From Corticium candelabrum (taxonomy: Eukaryota; Porifera; Homoscleromorpha; Homosclerophorida; Plakinidae): a stretch of 64,000 nt of DNA. A program made the translations under genes and the position numbers. The notes beneath the pieces are model-generated. The model worked only from the letters and a program-made list of their open reading frames with translations. It ran no database searches and was not told the origin of the DNA. The stretch is from contig NC_085098.1 in assembly GCF_963422355.1 (NCBI RefSeq), positions 4,612,265 to 4,676,264 on the forward strand. Direction: 5' to 3'. The stretch's first letter is position 1, and each line of letters opens with the position of its first letter. Below, piece after piece: positions 1 through 10,012 of this stretch.

Positions 1-260
1 ACTGTCCGACAATGATGGACCTACGTCGAAAGTTCATAATCTGTACTGCACTTCCGTGTGAAGTTACTTTAAACTAAAACGTGAGCTGCGTGTCACGTCA
101 GGAAGTAACAAGCACTGCTGGCACGCGGTTATCTCTGTGTGATGACGTCACAAAATTTTAGAGGGTTCCACGAAACCTACGGAAACCCCTCTAGATCCGC
201 AACTGCTAATTGGCCTTCTAAACGTCCAAAATTTCTACGCCTATACGCTCTAATTAATTA
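1..260. other. Left edge, no gene recognised
   Basis: No coding feature is supported here. The last ~50 bases before the MITE match the sequence at about 17275-17326, so they belong to the 3' flank of the duplicated receptor unit. The first ~200 bases have no partner that I can see in this window. Confidence 0.4.
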
Positions 261-579
261 AGCTGGGTTCACAATGTGTTCCTCTCACCTCTACGACGCG
301 GTGCGACAAACCGCTGATTGCCGCGTTCTACTGATCGAACGTGTTTCCGCGCCGCGGTCTCTGTTCACAAATCATGCTAGGATTCGATTGGTCAAACTTC
401 ATCGGCAGCGAGCGGTTACTAATTTGCCGCAGAAATGGAAAGTTTCTATCCCCTGCGGCGTATCGCTTGCACTCGAGTCGGAGCGTACCGGTTTTGCCGC
501 GCGGCGATTTGTTCAAATTCGCTGTTGCCGTTGCCACTTGCTGCCGGTCAGATGAACGGCACATATTGTGAACCAGGCT
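261..579. mobile_element. TTA-target MITE, copy 1
   Basis: A non-autonomous inverted-repeat element. The left end reads AGCTGGGTTCACAAT and the right end is the near inverse, ATTGTGAACCAGGCT. It is flanked by TTA on both sides (258-260 and 580-582). The interior has no convincing gene. The 3 bp TTA/TAA target and short ends fit the PIF/Harbinger superfamily. It lies about 520 bp behind the stop codon of receptor copy 1. The same insertion is seen behind copies 2 and 3, so it predates those duplications. Confidence 0.75.
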
Positions 580-1102
580 TTACAGGAGAATGCTGTACTA
601 TCATTGACTGCCTCGACTGATCATAGGATACAGTTAAATCTCCTCTTAATATATTTTAGTTTATACCTCTTATGCTACTAGGCAAAGAGCAGTCGAACTC
701 CACCTCCTTCCTACGTATACCCGTGAAGTTTTACGTCGTGCTGTTGCAAATAGTCTAATTAGTGATTTCGACTACTTGCAGTCTCTACCGAAACGGAGCA
801 GCAACTGCATGAAGAAGTCGTATTAAGAGGAAACCATCGTCATCTCTTACGAAAGTCACTGCTTGAGAAATGAGTCGTTTTGCACTGACAACAGCTAGAC
901 TGCAGAGTCAATACGAGCGCAACCAAAACGATAGAGAAGTTCGCATGTAGACAAGTAGAGACGTGACTGAAATACACGAATCTGTTTGCTCGAGAACAGT
1001 GGATCAAAAACACGATCACAAATCATTTCATCTACTTTGAACACTTAAGTATACATCATGCGTGTTCCTAAGTCCTAAAACACAAACTGTTTCTATATGG
1101 AG
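580..1102 (-). repeat. Shared 3' flank of receptor copy 1
   Basis: Non-coding downstream sequence repeated, with small differences, at 9482-10012, 17648-18173, 38816-39353 and (last part) 56450-56669. It is part of the tandemly duplicated unit. I saw no clear AATAAA close to the stop codon. Confidence 0.6.
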
Positions 1103-4100
1103 CTAAAGAAAACACAAATCGCTCATATCTTCCAGACTAGCGACGACTTGACAAAACGTAGGTCTTTTTAGTGAGCTTTCTGCCCAACAGTCACACATCA
1201 GTTTGACGTAGTCGTCGTCGTTGTGATCTGATACGGTCGGTCTCATTCCACCCAAAACAGCAGCTTTCAAGTCAAGAATGGAGCTAAACGAACGGTCGTC
1301 ATAAGGAAGTTTTCGTACCCTAATCTCCCACATCACAATGCCGAAACTATAGAAGCGATACAAAGAGGGAAAAATCATCATTATTAGGAACAATAGAAAT
1401 ATTGACGATTGCATGTGTTCGTGTAGTTAGTCGTGCTCGTGTCTTACCTGTAAATGTCCGCGGGTGTTCCGTAACTGTGACCGCTCAGTATCTCCGGAGC
1501 GCTCCACTTTGGTGTTCCGACTCCTGACGATAAGTGATAGTCTGCATGAAGAAGCGGAGCGGTCATATCGAGCGGTCCCGCTCCTCTTACAGCTTCCTGA
1601 CTGATTCCCTCGTTTCGGACGAGTCGAGCGGCTCCAAAATCGGCCACTTTGACAACCCATTTAGTGCTGACGAGCAAATTGGCACTCTTGAGGTCACGAT
1701 GAATGCGAGGTGGTCGTTGACTGTGCAAGAATCTCATTCCTTTGGCAGCATCTACTGCAAATCTCATCTTGAGACTTTCTTCCAGCTTTATGTCTCTGTC
1801 GGCAAGAATGGTCGTCATCGATCCTCTAGACATGTACTCCACAACTAGGAACGGACAGCCGTCGTCATGGAAACGACCTCCACCGAGAAACAGAACAATG
1901 TTGGGATGTCTGATCGTTCTCATCATTTCGATCTCTCTCTCGAACTCCAAGGCGATGCGATCGAGATGTTGATGTATTCCTTGTAGCTTCTTGACGGCCA
2001 CCGTCATTTCTCTGTACTCTGCTCTGTAAACTTCTCCGAATCCGCCGGGAGCGCTTTTGTCAATACGTACACGCAATCTCACTTCTCTCGAGTCAATGTT
2101 GAAACTGTTTGTCATCTCTACCAACTCGCGATCTTTGTCTTGCAGCATCACCTTGTGCCGTTTTCTTGCTCTTCTCGCTTTGACTGCTAGCACAACGAGC
2201 AGTACGATAAGTGCGACTCCTGCCACCGATCCGGCTGCTGCAATATAGTAAGTGGCCACAGTGCACAGTCCGTTACCATCTTTTGTAAAGCCAAACTGAC
2301 AAACGCAATCAAACGCGGGACCTTGTAATGTGACTGTACAGCTACCGTAAACACAATGATTAGATAAGCAGCGATTGCAGTCGGTTTTCTCGGTTGCAGC
2401 CTTGTGAGATGTGGTGAGACCTGTCGGACATCGCAAGCAAGTGGAGTTGGTTGCTGGGGAATAGGAACCGAACGGGCACTCTGAACACATGTACTTGCGT
2501 AGGTCACTGCTTGTAAATCCTGCTGGGCAGTTTGGTCTGTACACAGAAAGTCCTATCGAGTTCCTAGGTATAATCCCATCTTTCATCGCCCAAGGTCTCA
2601 CACCACCAAACGCCAGTATCCAGTTTTTCCATATCAGAGAAGAAACGAATATACCGTTCTGTTGTACAAATGGAGACTGACTTAATCGCAACCAGAACGT
2701 TTTAGAAGGATCGTAAATCCACATGCCGCTAGTTATTGGATCAACAGGACAACCAAGTTTGACTTCAGTATTCTTTTGCCAGATCACGTGATTGTGACAT
2801 CCTCCAAATACCAACATGTGATTACCATATCTCAGGCTTTCGTGAAGACAACGACGTCCGGGACCTAACCCTGAATACTTCACTTCTTGCCATCCACTAC
2901 CGTTCGTCAGGTCGTATTCCCAAACGTTACTCGTACAGTTTGCAAATATTGTAAATTGAATGTCGAATTCATACTGAAAAGAAATTTTCACTGTACTCTC
3001 ATTAGCGCTGAATCCTCCATAAAGAATTAGTGTATTTTCAATGGCAACTAAAGACGTTCCGGTAGGTTGTAAGGGACCAGAATTATCAAGTAAACGCCAC
3101 TCCGAATTGTGTTTGTCGTTTGATAAGTTTCGTATAGCAGCATTCCGCTGCGGTAAAGTAAAGCTCCATAGATCGCGGAGAGGTGTTATAATCCTACCGT
3201 CAAGTATGTTTTTTGGATTAACTGTCAACCCTCCATAGATAATCATCTGATTGTGTGTTGTAGCACAAGAGCAAGACATTCTTGGAGGAGGTTTTTCTTT
3301 CATGGAGTATTTTACCCAACTTCTAACTTCACTATAATAACCCCAAATTTCAGGAGTTACACTAGACAGAAATTTACCTAAATTTTGCAATTGGTCTGGC
3401 AATGATCCACCGTAGACAACAAAAACAGAGTCGTCAAGTACAGCAGAAACGGCACCATATTTGAAAGGAGGTCGCTTTTCCGAAGTATCTGGCGACCATG
3501 ACAACGATTTTAAATCTAATATGTGTAATAGGTTTAATGAAGTTGGCTGTTTCTTGTTCAGTAACGGGCTTTCACCAAAGACTAGAACGTGTTTCTGCTT
3601 CAGAACCGTTCCGCTCACCGTCCATGATATTCCCGCTAAAGGATTTCTTGTGTTTGCAGCGGCTGGCTTTGCTAACCAATCCCAGACACGAGCAGATGAT
3701 ATAGAAAGTTCCCACATGATGTTAAAGTTATAATTGTATCCAAGAAACCACGGACTTCCACCGAAAACTAAAACGTTTCTACTAATTCTAGTGACTGCAC
3801 CAGACAAGGAAGCGGGCCCTTTTCTGCTTGATAGCATTGTGGGAGTAAACCATTTTCTAGTTATTATATCAAAGGCTGTGAGAGGTTCAGAACAACATGA
3901 AATAAGAAAGTGATATGATTGAAGGTCATCCGTAACGTAAACTCCTTGTCCAGGAACAGATGACTGTTTGCTCGTATTCCCAACTTTACTCCAAACTTCG
4001 TCGACCACATCATAAGACCATACTTCCCAATAATGACCAGATCTATTTTGCTCAGTTTGTCCTAATAGAAACATTTTCGCATTTTGGAAGGCGGAAACGG

Positions 4101-4890
4101 CACTAGGATATTGCAGTTTTGGTTTGACGTGATGAGATGAAGAAAGTTTTCTCCATTCGTAAACGTGCGAATGTTCGTTTTTGCAGACGAGCTGCCAAAG
4201 ATCGTCCAGATTCTCTCGAGAGTCCGAACTCCAAGTGTATGACCTATTTTCAAATCCACCGTAAATGACGAGCGACTCCTTGCAACTGCACGAGCTATTG
4301 TCATAACGTAAAACAGCAGCAGCATGTCTGCATCGAGGAGTGACGTAGTCGTCATTATGACGAGGATGAATCTTTGTTTCAATTCGTCTCCACTCTTTCA
4401 GATTTGTGTCGAAACTCCACGTTTCGTTTCTGCATTGACAGTGGCTTGAGCCTGAATACGCACAACCTCCAAAGAGGAGTACTCGTCTCTGGCACAGAGT
4501 CACCAGTGTGTGAGAGACGGTCGCTTGCGGTTGAGGGGAAGCAGATCTGTGTGCCTCCCAAGTATCGAAGTGAGGGTCGTACGTCCACGTTGTATCGTCA
4601 GTGTTGTCGAGTATTCCTCCATACATCACCATCACTTCTCTCGGCGTTTCTCCATTTCTTTCTATAAGAACAGGCGTTGCTCTTGCGTGCTCTCTTCCCA
4701 TCGGACTGTTGAATCTCCAACGGTCGAATAAATTCCATCGATTTGCATCATATTCATTCCATTCAAGAAGTGGAACGGGCGTCTCGTCTTGTTCATTGAA
4801 GAGTTTGTCATTTGCAGAATAAGTAAAAATGATTTTGGTCATACCAAGAAAAGATAGAAAATGCAACCACGAGCAAGTCGGGATTTTCAT
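1103..4890 (-). CDS. Kelch-EGF-TM TKL receptor kinase, copy 1 (intact)
   Basis: Two exons: complement of 1448-4890 and 1103-1346, with a 101 bp intron (donor CAG|GTAAGA, acceptor CTATAG|T). The predicted product is 1228 residues. Seen in order: signal peptide (~1-25); about eleven Kelch-type motifs (YGG, FGG or equivalent followed by W-x-Y/F-D and W) to ~770; a cysteine-rich GCC2/GCC3-like segment (~785-836); an EGF-like module (~838-876); a TM helix (~882-903) with a basic stop-transfer KARRARKR; and a kinase domain (~937-1220). Kinase residues: glycine loop APGGFG (947-952, first Gly replaced by Ala), VAVK lysine 967, helix C Glu ~986, HRDLKSAN from 1064, DFG 1084-1086, APE 1131-1133. HRDLKSAN and GTPKWSAPE indicate the TKL group, so Ser/Thr or dual specificity is expected. 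Likely a surface receptor; the ligand is unknown. The ATG at 4890 is followed directly by the signal sequence. Confidence 0.9.
1347..1447 (-). other. Intron in kinase subdomain IX of copy 1
   Basis: A short intron that interrupts the DIYSFG motif after the second base of the Ser codon. Donor GTAAGA and acceptor CTATAG follow the GT-AG rule, and splicing restores D-I-Y-S-F-G-I-V-M-W. The same position and similar length recur in copies 2, 3, 7 and 8. Confidence 0.85.
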
Positions 4891-5860
4891 GTTGTCATCT
4901 ATGTCTTCTTTAGCTAATTAGAGGCTGCCAAGTTACTTCTCTTTGAAACAATGATCGATCATCCAACTTTTACGCGGATATTGGATTCACATTTATTAAC
5001 CCGAGAACGCATGTGCTAGGGCTCTAGTGAGTGGACCATTGAACGGCCAGACGGACGGCCAATTGGAGTGCAACGTTGTTATCGCTGTGATGATGTCTTC
5101 GCATGCTTTCAAGAGGTATTGAGTGTCGAAAATCCCACGCGATAGTGAATGTGTCCATTCCCCTCCTCAATCTCTTCATGTTAATTAAAGATATCAGTAT
5201 ACACGTGCAGCAGTTTTCCGTATAACCTTTACTGCATTCGACGGCTTATCACTTTATTGCTTTCATATATTCAATTTTTCTAAAACGAAACGATAAGTTT
5301 ACTGGTTTAATTGCTAGGAAGTGTTTGATAGCTTTCTACGTCTGATATTCTATAAATAAATCCTTATTCTATTTCATGTGAGATAAAAAAGAACGTGCAT
5401 CCATCACTCAACCCTTGCAAACGTTTGATACAACATCACCAGACAGAAACTTGAAAGTTGCGAAAAATTATCATATCAATTAATTATGGTAATCTCAGTT
5501 TCAAACATATTGCACAACTAACACATTTATCTTCTAGGTGGTTTCGACTGAACGAGGCCCACTTTCAGTAGTTTCTCTACTGTAGTGTTTCGTTGAATGC
5601 CGAGTGGGCGAAGTACGGACAGTGATAATTATACCTGATACTGTGACGCAAGCTACCTGTCAAAGTCTGTCATTGCAGTCGTCCGTATGGCGGTGCGCGT
5701 TTAATTAGCGGAAGGCTCTCTTGAGGTGTTGCTAACTATTATGTCGCCATAACAACTGGTAATCGTTTCGTCATCCAGTTCAAGAACGCTGATGGCACCG
5801 TGGGCGTGTTCGATTTACTGTTCTCGAACTGAAACTGGGTGTGTCTTATAACTACAGGCC
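4891..5860 (-). promoter_or_regulatory. Shared 5' flank of receptor copy 1
   Basis: Upstream sequence of copy 1, almost identical to 21968-22940 upstream of copy 3 and clearly related to 13817-14760, 35166-36780, 43150-44440 and 59522-61250. The first ~100 bases next to the ATG are recognisably conserved in all of them, so they probably hold the 5' UTR and core promoter. I cannot point to a TATA box or start site. Similarity to copy 3 ends near 5861. Confidence 0.4.
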
Positions 5861-8800
5861 CTGTTCATCTTTTTACTGGGATTCTTTCGTTCGAACGAGA
5901 CTGGGAAGAATCTTTTGTCCCAATGGGATTTTCATGTTTTTCGTCTTCGGTTGAGACGTTGAACTTTCCGAATGCAATACATACACATTTCGCTCACTTT
6001 TACTCAGTCTGCAAAGTCTAGTCGTTTTCAGAAACGACGTAGAACGCCTATGAAGCCAAGACAAGTTTGCCTTGGTACAATATTGACGTTAGACGTTATC
6101 TACTAAACCTAAAATTGCCTGCGCTGTTATGGAAACCAATTAAAATGCTTTTGAGCGTCAGAAAAGCAAATCAAAGTTTGACGGCCCTGTCAACCAGACC
6201 GTACTCGCGCATCTCGACGGGTAGATTCGACGCTTTCATGTTCACATCTTACGTCTGCCGATGCTGAAAATGCAATGGCACTACTTTTCACAATAGAATC
6301 AATTTATTCAGTACTTTGAAACAGCTCTGGATCGGTCGGAAATGTCGAAATCCCGTTCAGACGAATTCGTTCGAATGGGATTTTGCTATCTAGCGTGATC
6401 TTTTGCGCGTAAAACACGACAAGACGTTAGAAGATAAACGTATAAAATCACGAAATTGCTGTCACGATGGCCATTGAAAGTTGTGGACGTCAGGAAAAAT
6501 CAAAGCGAGTTTTTCCAGTCCTTGTCGAACAGACCGTACTGGCGCCCTATGTCGACCATTCAGTATCAGGGAGACTGAGTGCTCAGTGGTATACTACGTA
6601 CGAAGAATAAATACTCACTTAACCTACATAGCTAAAGAGTGAATGAAACAAGTATAAAAACACTTTGAGAAAATGATTTGTGTTGATTTTTTAGCTAAAT
6701 GTTTTCATTATGAGCTTCTTGCCATTCCAGTTTACTTAACCAATCATTGGATAGAAGTTGTAAGCCATGAATGTATTTGTTTACTAAGCTTTGTGTTCAT
6801 TTGTATTTCCTCAATGAATTAAGATTACGGATATATTTCATCAAGTCTTTCTTGTCTTTGACTCGCTTGGAAAGAAGCACGAACAAGTTGTTTTTGACTT
6901 GAAGTAAAGTGATTTAGTTTTCCTATAGCTACTTACAATTGTGTGCATGCTGGAGTATAGAGTCGACGAAGTCACTTAATTTTAACGACGTTTTTTTGTA
7001 TTTAACAGACTGTGGATTACGGATGTGTACCGTTTAGTCAATGGATCGACTCTAGATGTAACCGACTCGTCGTTGATATACTCAATACCTCAAGTAAATT
7101 GGATGTATTAGTACTATCGTAGTTAAGCAGAAGAAATTTTCATGCATCTAGAATTACCCGCAACAAACCGATCCGTTTAATTGTGGAATATGGACTTGTG
7201 TGGTAAGTCTGTATAAACTCGTCTACTAATTCCAAAAGTAAATGTATATACTTGTTGTTACAGAACATGCTTTCAGCAGCTGTGGACAATCCTCGTGTAG
7301 CCGGCAACGTATGGCAGATTTGGAGTGGTATAAACATTAACTGAGTCCATTACGTCGACTTCATTAATTTTAGATCAATCCCAATGACATGAGGACGTGG
7401 ATATTGCATCGAATTGTTCTTACACGGGCCGTTGAAAGGTACGCGTACAATTTATAGATCTAACAAAATTCAATTTACTGATACAATACATGTACTGTAT
7501 CCAAGAGAGAACAGAAAGATGAACTATTTGAAAACGACCATGATGAGGATCCACATTCTAGTGATTGCATTACAGGGACAGAAACAACAATTCATCAAGT
7601 AATTGATTTAATTGAGAAATGCACGGCTTGAAAGAGACGATTTTTAACTGTTACTAAATTGTAATTTTTGTATGATTTTAGAATTGAGATACGAAAAGTA
7701 AACCTTATTCACCAGACGAACACCTTACAGCTAATGACTCTTTAACGGTATCAACACTGCAAAAAAATTCAGATACACACTGTATCTATTTGGACATATG
7801 GTTATCACTAATCTGCGTATGCAAGGTATCGTTCAAGCCAGGAAAAGTACCCTTTTCTGTTGAAGGCACAACAGATCCCGACAGATCAAGGTATAGGAGC
7901 GTGATCTACAAGTAGCATATTTGAGCACAAAAATGTGTATTATTGTTTATCAGCAGCTATTCTCCGAAGGTTCATACATTGTGTATTGTGTTTCTGTGTT
8001 CCATACGTTCCTTGTTGTTGTTAAACAGAAAGTCAAAAAAAGGAAACTGATAAAACGTGATTATAATATTAGATCGTCTGCAAAACGGAAAAGAACAGGT
8101 AAATTTTTGCTGTGCATAATATTCTAAGCATGCCTACCCAATTCGTCTCTAAACATTATGCAGCAATCTCGCATATATGTATATTAATGTCGAATTTTTT
8201 GTATTCACGGTCTTTTTCATTTCATACTCAGAAAATAAACAATTCGAGTGATGAATTGAATCAACTGAAGGTATCATGCTGTAGCCTGGCTCTTTTTTGC
8301 TTCATATACATGTTCATCTTTCTACAGTTATCGAATGTACTGTTGATGAAATAGACAAGACATTGTAATACCTGGAACAGAACGGGTATATTAGAGCATT
8401 GCTGAAAGCATGTCCTGTCCGGAGCTCCCGAAAATCTGGAAGATCGCTCAGTTTTCACGACATGGGAAAGAAATCCAAGAAGCAGAACACCTCCTGGTAG
8501 GAGCCAAGTTTTCAAAGGCTATTCAAACTAAAGTCAAAATTTTTCTGAAAACTTGGTATTTCCAAAACGAAGTGCAGCCGTGCAAGAGCCATGAAATCGA
8601 TGACTTTATGCAGTGGATGGGAGAAACAGGGGACTGGAGATACGAGAACAAATCCATGCACGCTATTTACCACATACTGACTTATCATCATCGCCGTAGA
8701 TGGGTTACTGACGAATTTGATAAAAAATTGAATGAAGAAAAAATAAGTATTTTATGCTTAGACGGTTTCAGATAAGTGAAACGTACTGTTTTAAAATTTT

Positions 8801-9217
8801 TAAATTAATTTCAGTTTTATCTCTAGATAAGAAAGAATAGCAAATATATTTACATCAATTCATATTTCTCTTCCAAATAGTACTTTGGATGTGCGTTTCT
8901 GAACTTATATTTACAGCGATCTAAAGTCGACCATAGCCTAACTATTTTAGATTGTAAACTATAACTAGAGAACGTCTGATAATACAAGTAGAGAAAGTGA
9001 TCAGATGCATGGGTCTACTAGGTAGTGTTTGGTATGCACACTTATTTCGTTCATGCCATCATCATCTCCTACATCACATCTCTAATTGCATACCAGAGTA
9101 GTGTCACACTTGACTTCAGCGTAAATATAAAGGTCGAGATGCACACAACTGCTGCAAGTGACGAAAGCGTAAAAATATTGTGACGTAAGAAATGAGCAAT
9201 GAACAATCTATAAGTTA
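5861..9217. other. Unique spacer with little recognisable content
   Basis: This 3.3 kb has no copy elsewhere in the window, unlike the units on either side. It is AT-rich. Apart from the ORF at 8410-8775 I see no convincing coding sequence. Two imperfect repeats share a CAGACCGTACTCGCGC-like segment near 6190-6225 and 6520-6555. It may be the interior of an old insertion, because the left boundary at ~5790-5860 resembles a transposon end found in copy 3's flank. Confidence 0.35.
8410..8775 (+). CDS. Hypothetical 121-residue ORF
   Basis: An ORF starting at an ATG preceded by an in-frame stop. I do not recognise a family. The product has no signal peptide or TM segment and has mixed charge. 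It contains aromatic and basic stretches (WRYENKSMHAIYHIL and HHRRRWVTDEF) that look more protein-like than random translation. It lies alone on the plus strand in unique DNA. It could be a small gene, an exon of a larger gene or a transposon remnant. Transcript evidence would be needed to call it real. Confidence 0.3.
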   Translation: MSCPELPKIWKIAQFSRHGKEIQEAEHLLVGAKFSKAIQTKVKIFLKTWYFQNEVQPCKSHEIDDFMQWMGETGDWRYENKSMHAIYHILTYHHRRRWVTDEFDKKLNEEKISILCLDGFR

Positions 9218-9481
9218 AGCTGAGTTCACAATATGTTCCGTTCATCTCCACGACATGGTGCGGCAAACCGCTGATTGCCGAGTTCTATACCGATCAAATG
9301 TGCGCGCCGCCTCTATTCACAAATTAGGCTAAAATTCGATTGGTCAAACTTCATCGGCAGCGAGCGATTTGCCGCAGACATGCCGATTTTGTCACGCGGC
9401 AATTTGTTCACAATGTGTTTCTGGTCAGCTTCGTGCCGATTGTTGCCGCTCAGGTGAACGGCACCTATTGTGAACCAGGCT
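9218..9481. mobile_element. TTA-target MITE, copy 2
   Basis: Same family as 261-579, shorter by internal deletion. The left end reads AGCTGAGTTCACAATATG and the right end ATTGTGAACCAGGCT. TTA duplications lie at 9215-9217 and 9482-9484. It sits ~530 bp behind the stop codon of receptor copy 2, the same place as in copies 1 and 3. Confidence 0.75.
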
Positions 9482-10012
9482 TTACAGTGCAATGCTGTAC
9501 TATCACTCATCGTCTCAACCTATCATAGGATAGAGTTAAATCTCTTTTAGTTAATTTTATTTATAACTCTCATGCTCCTAGGCAAAGAGCAATCGAGATC
9601 CAACTCCTACCATTGAAGTTCTACGTCGTGCTGTTGCAAAACTCTAATTACTGATTTCGACTACTTGCAGTCTACCGACAACAAGCAGCAACCGGATGAA
9701 AAGAAAACAAGCAAGAAAGCAAACAAATCGTACTAAAGAAAACCAACGTCATCAGGTACGAAACTCACTGCTCGAGAAAAGAGTCGTTTTGCACTGACAA
9801 CTGCTTGACTGCAAAGTCAATACGAGCCCAACCTACACAACAGAGTATTTCGCATGTAGACAAGTAGATATGTAACTGGAATACACGAATCTGTTTGGTC
9901 GAGAAACAGTGGATCAAAAAAATGATTACAAATCATTTTATCTACTTTGACCACTCAAGTTTACATTACGCGTGTTCCTAAGTCTTAAAACACAAACTGA
10001 CTTTATATGGAG
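9482..10012 (-). repeat. Shared 3' flank of receptor copy 2
   Basis: Non-coding downstream flank, homologous to 580-1102 and 17648-18173, with small indels (for example an extra block near 9690-9730). Part of the duplicated unit. Confidence 0.6.

Noticed and set aside
274..620. Small ORFs in the first 600 bases, also seen near 9275 and 17407.
   Set aside because: They lie inside copies of a non-coding MITE and its flank; frames are not conserved between copies.
1448..2080. Receptor tyrosine kinase identity for the array genes.
   Set aside because: The catalytic loop HRDLKSAN and GTPKWSAPE are TKL-type; tyrosine kinases have HRDLAARN or HRDLRAAN with a different P+1 loop.
1534..2507. ORFs of 60-135 codons on the plus strand and alternative minus frames within receptor copies (also at equivalent places in all copies).
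   Set aside because: They overlap the clear Kelch/kinase reading frame, recur only because the copies are homologous and show no independent domain.
5861..8400. Several 60-80 codon ORFs in the unique spacer.
   Set aside because: Short, low-complexity or AT-driven, without conserved motifs or splice context; only the 8410-8775 frame was kept, at low confidence.
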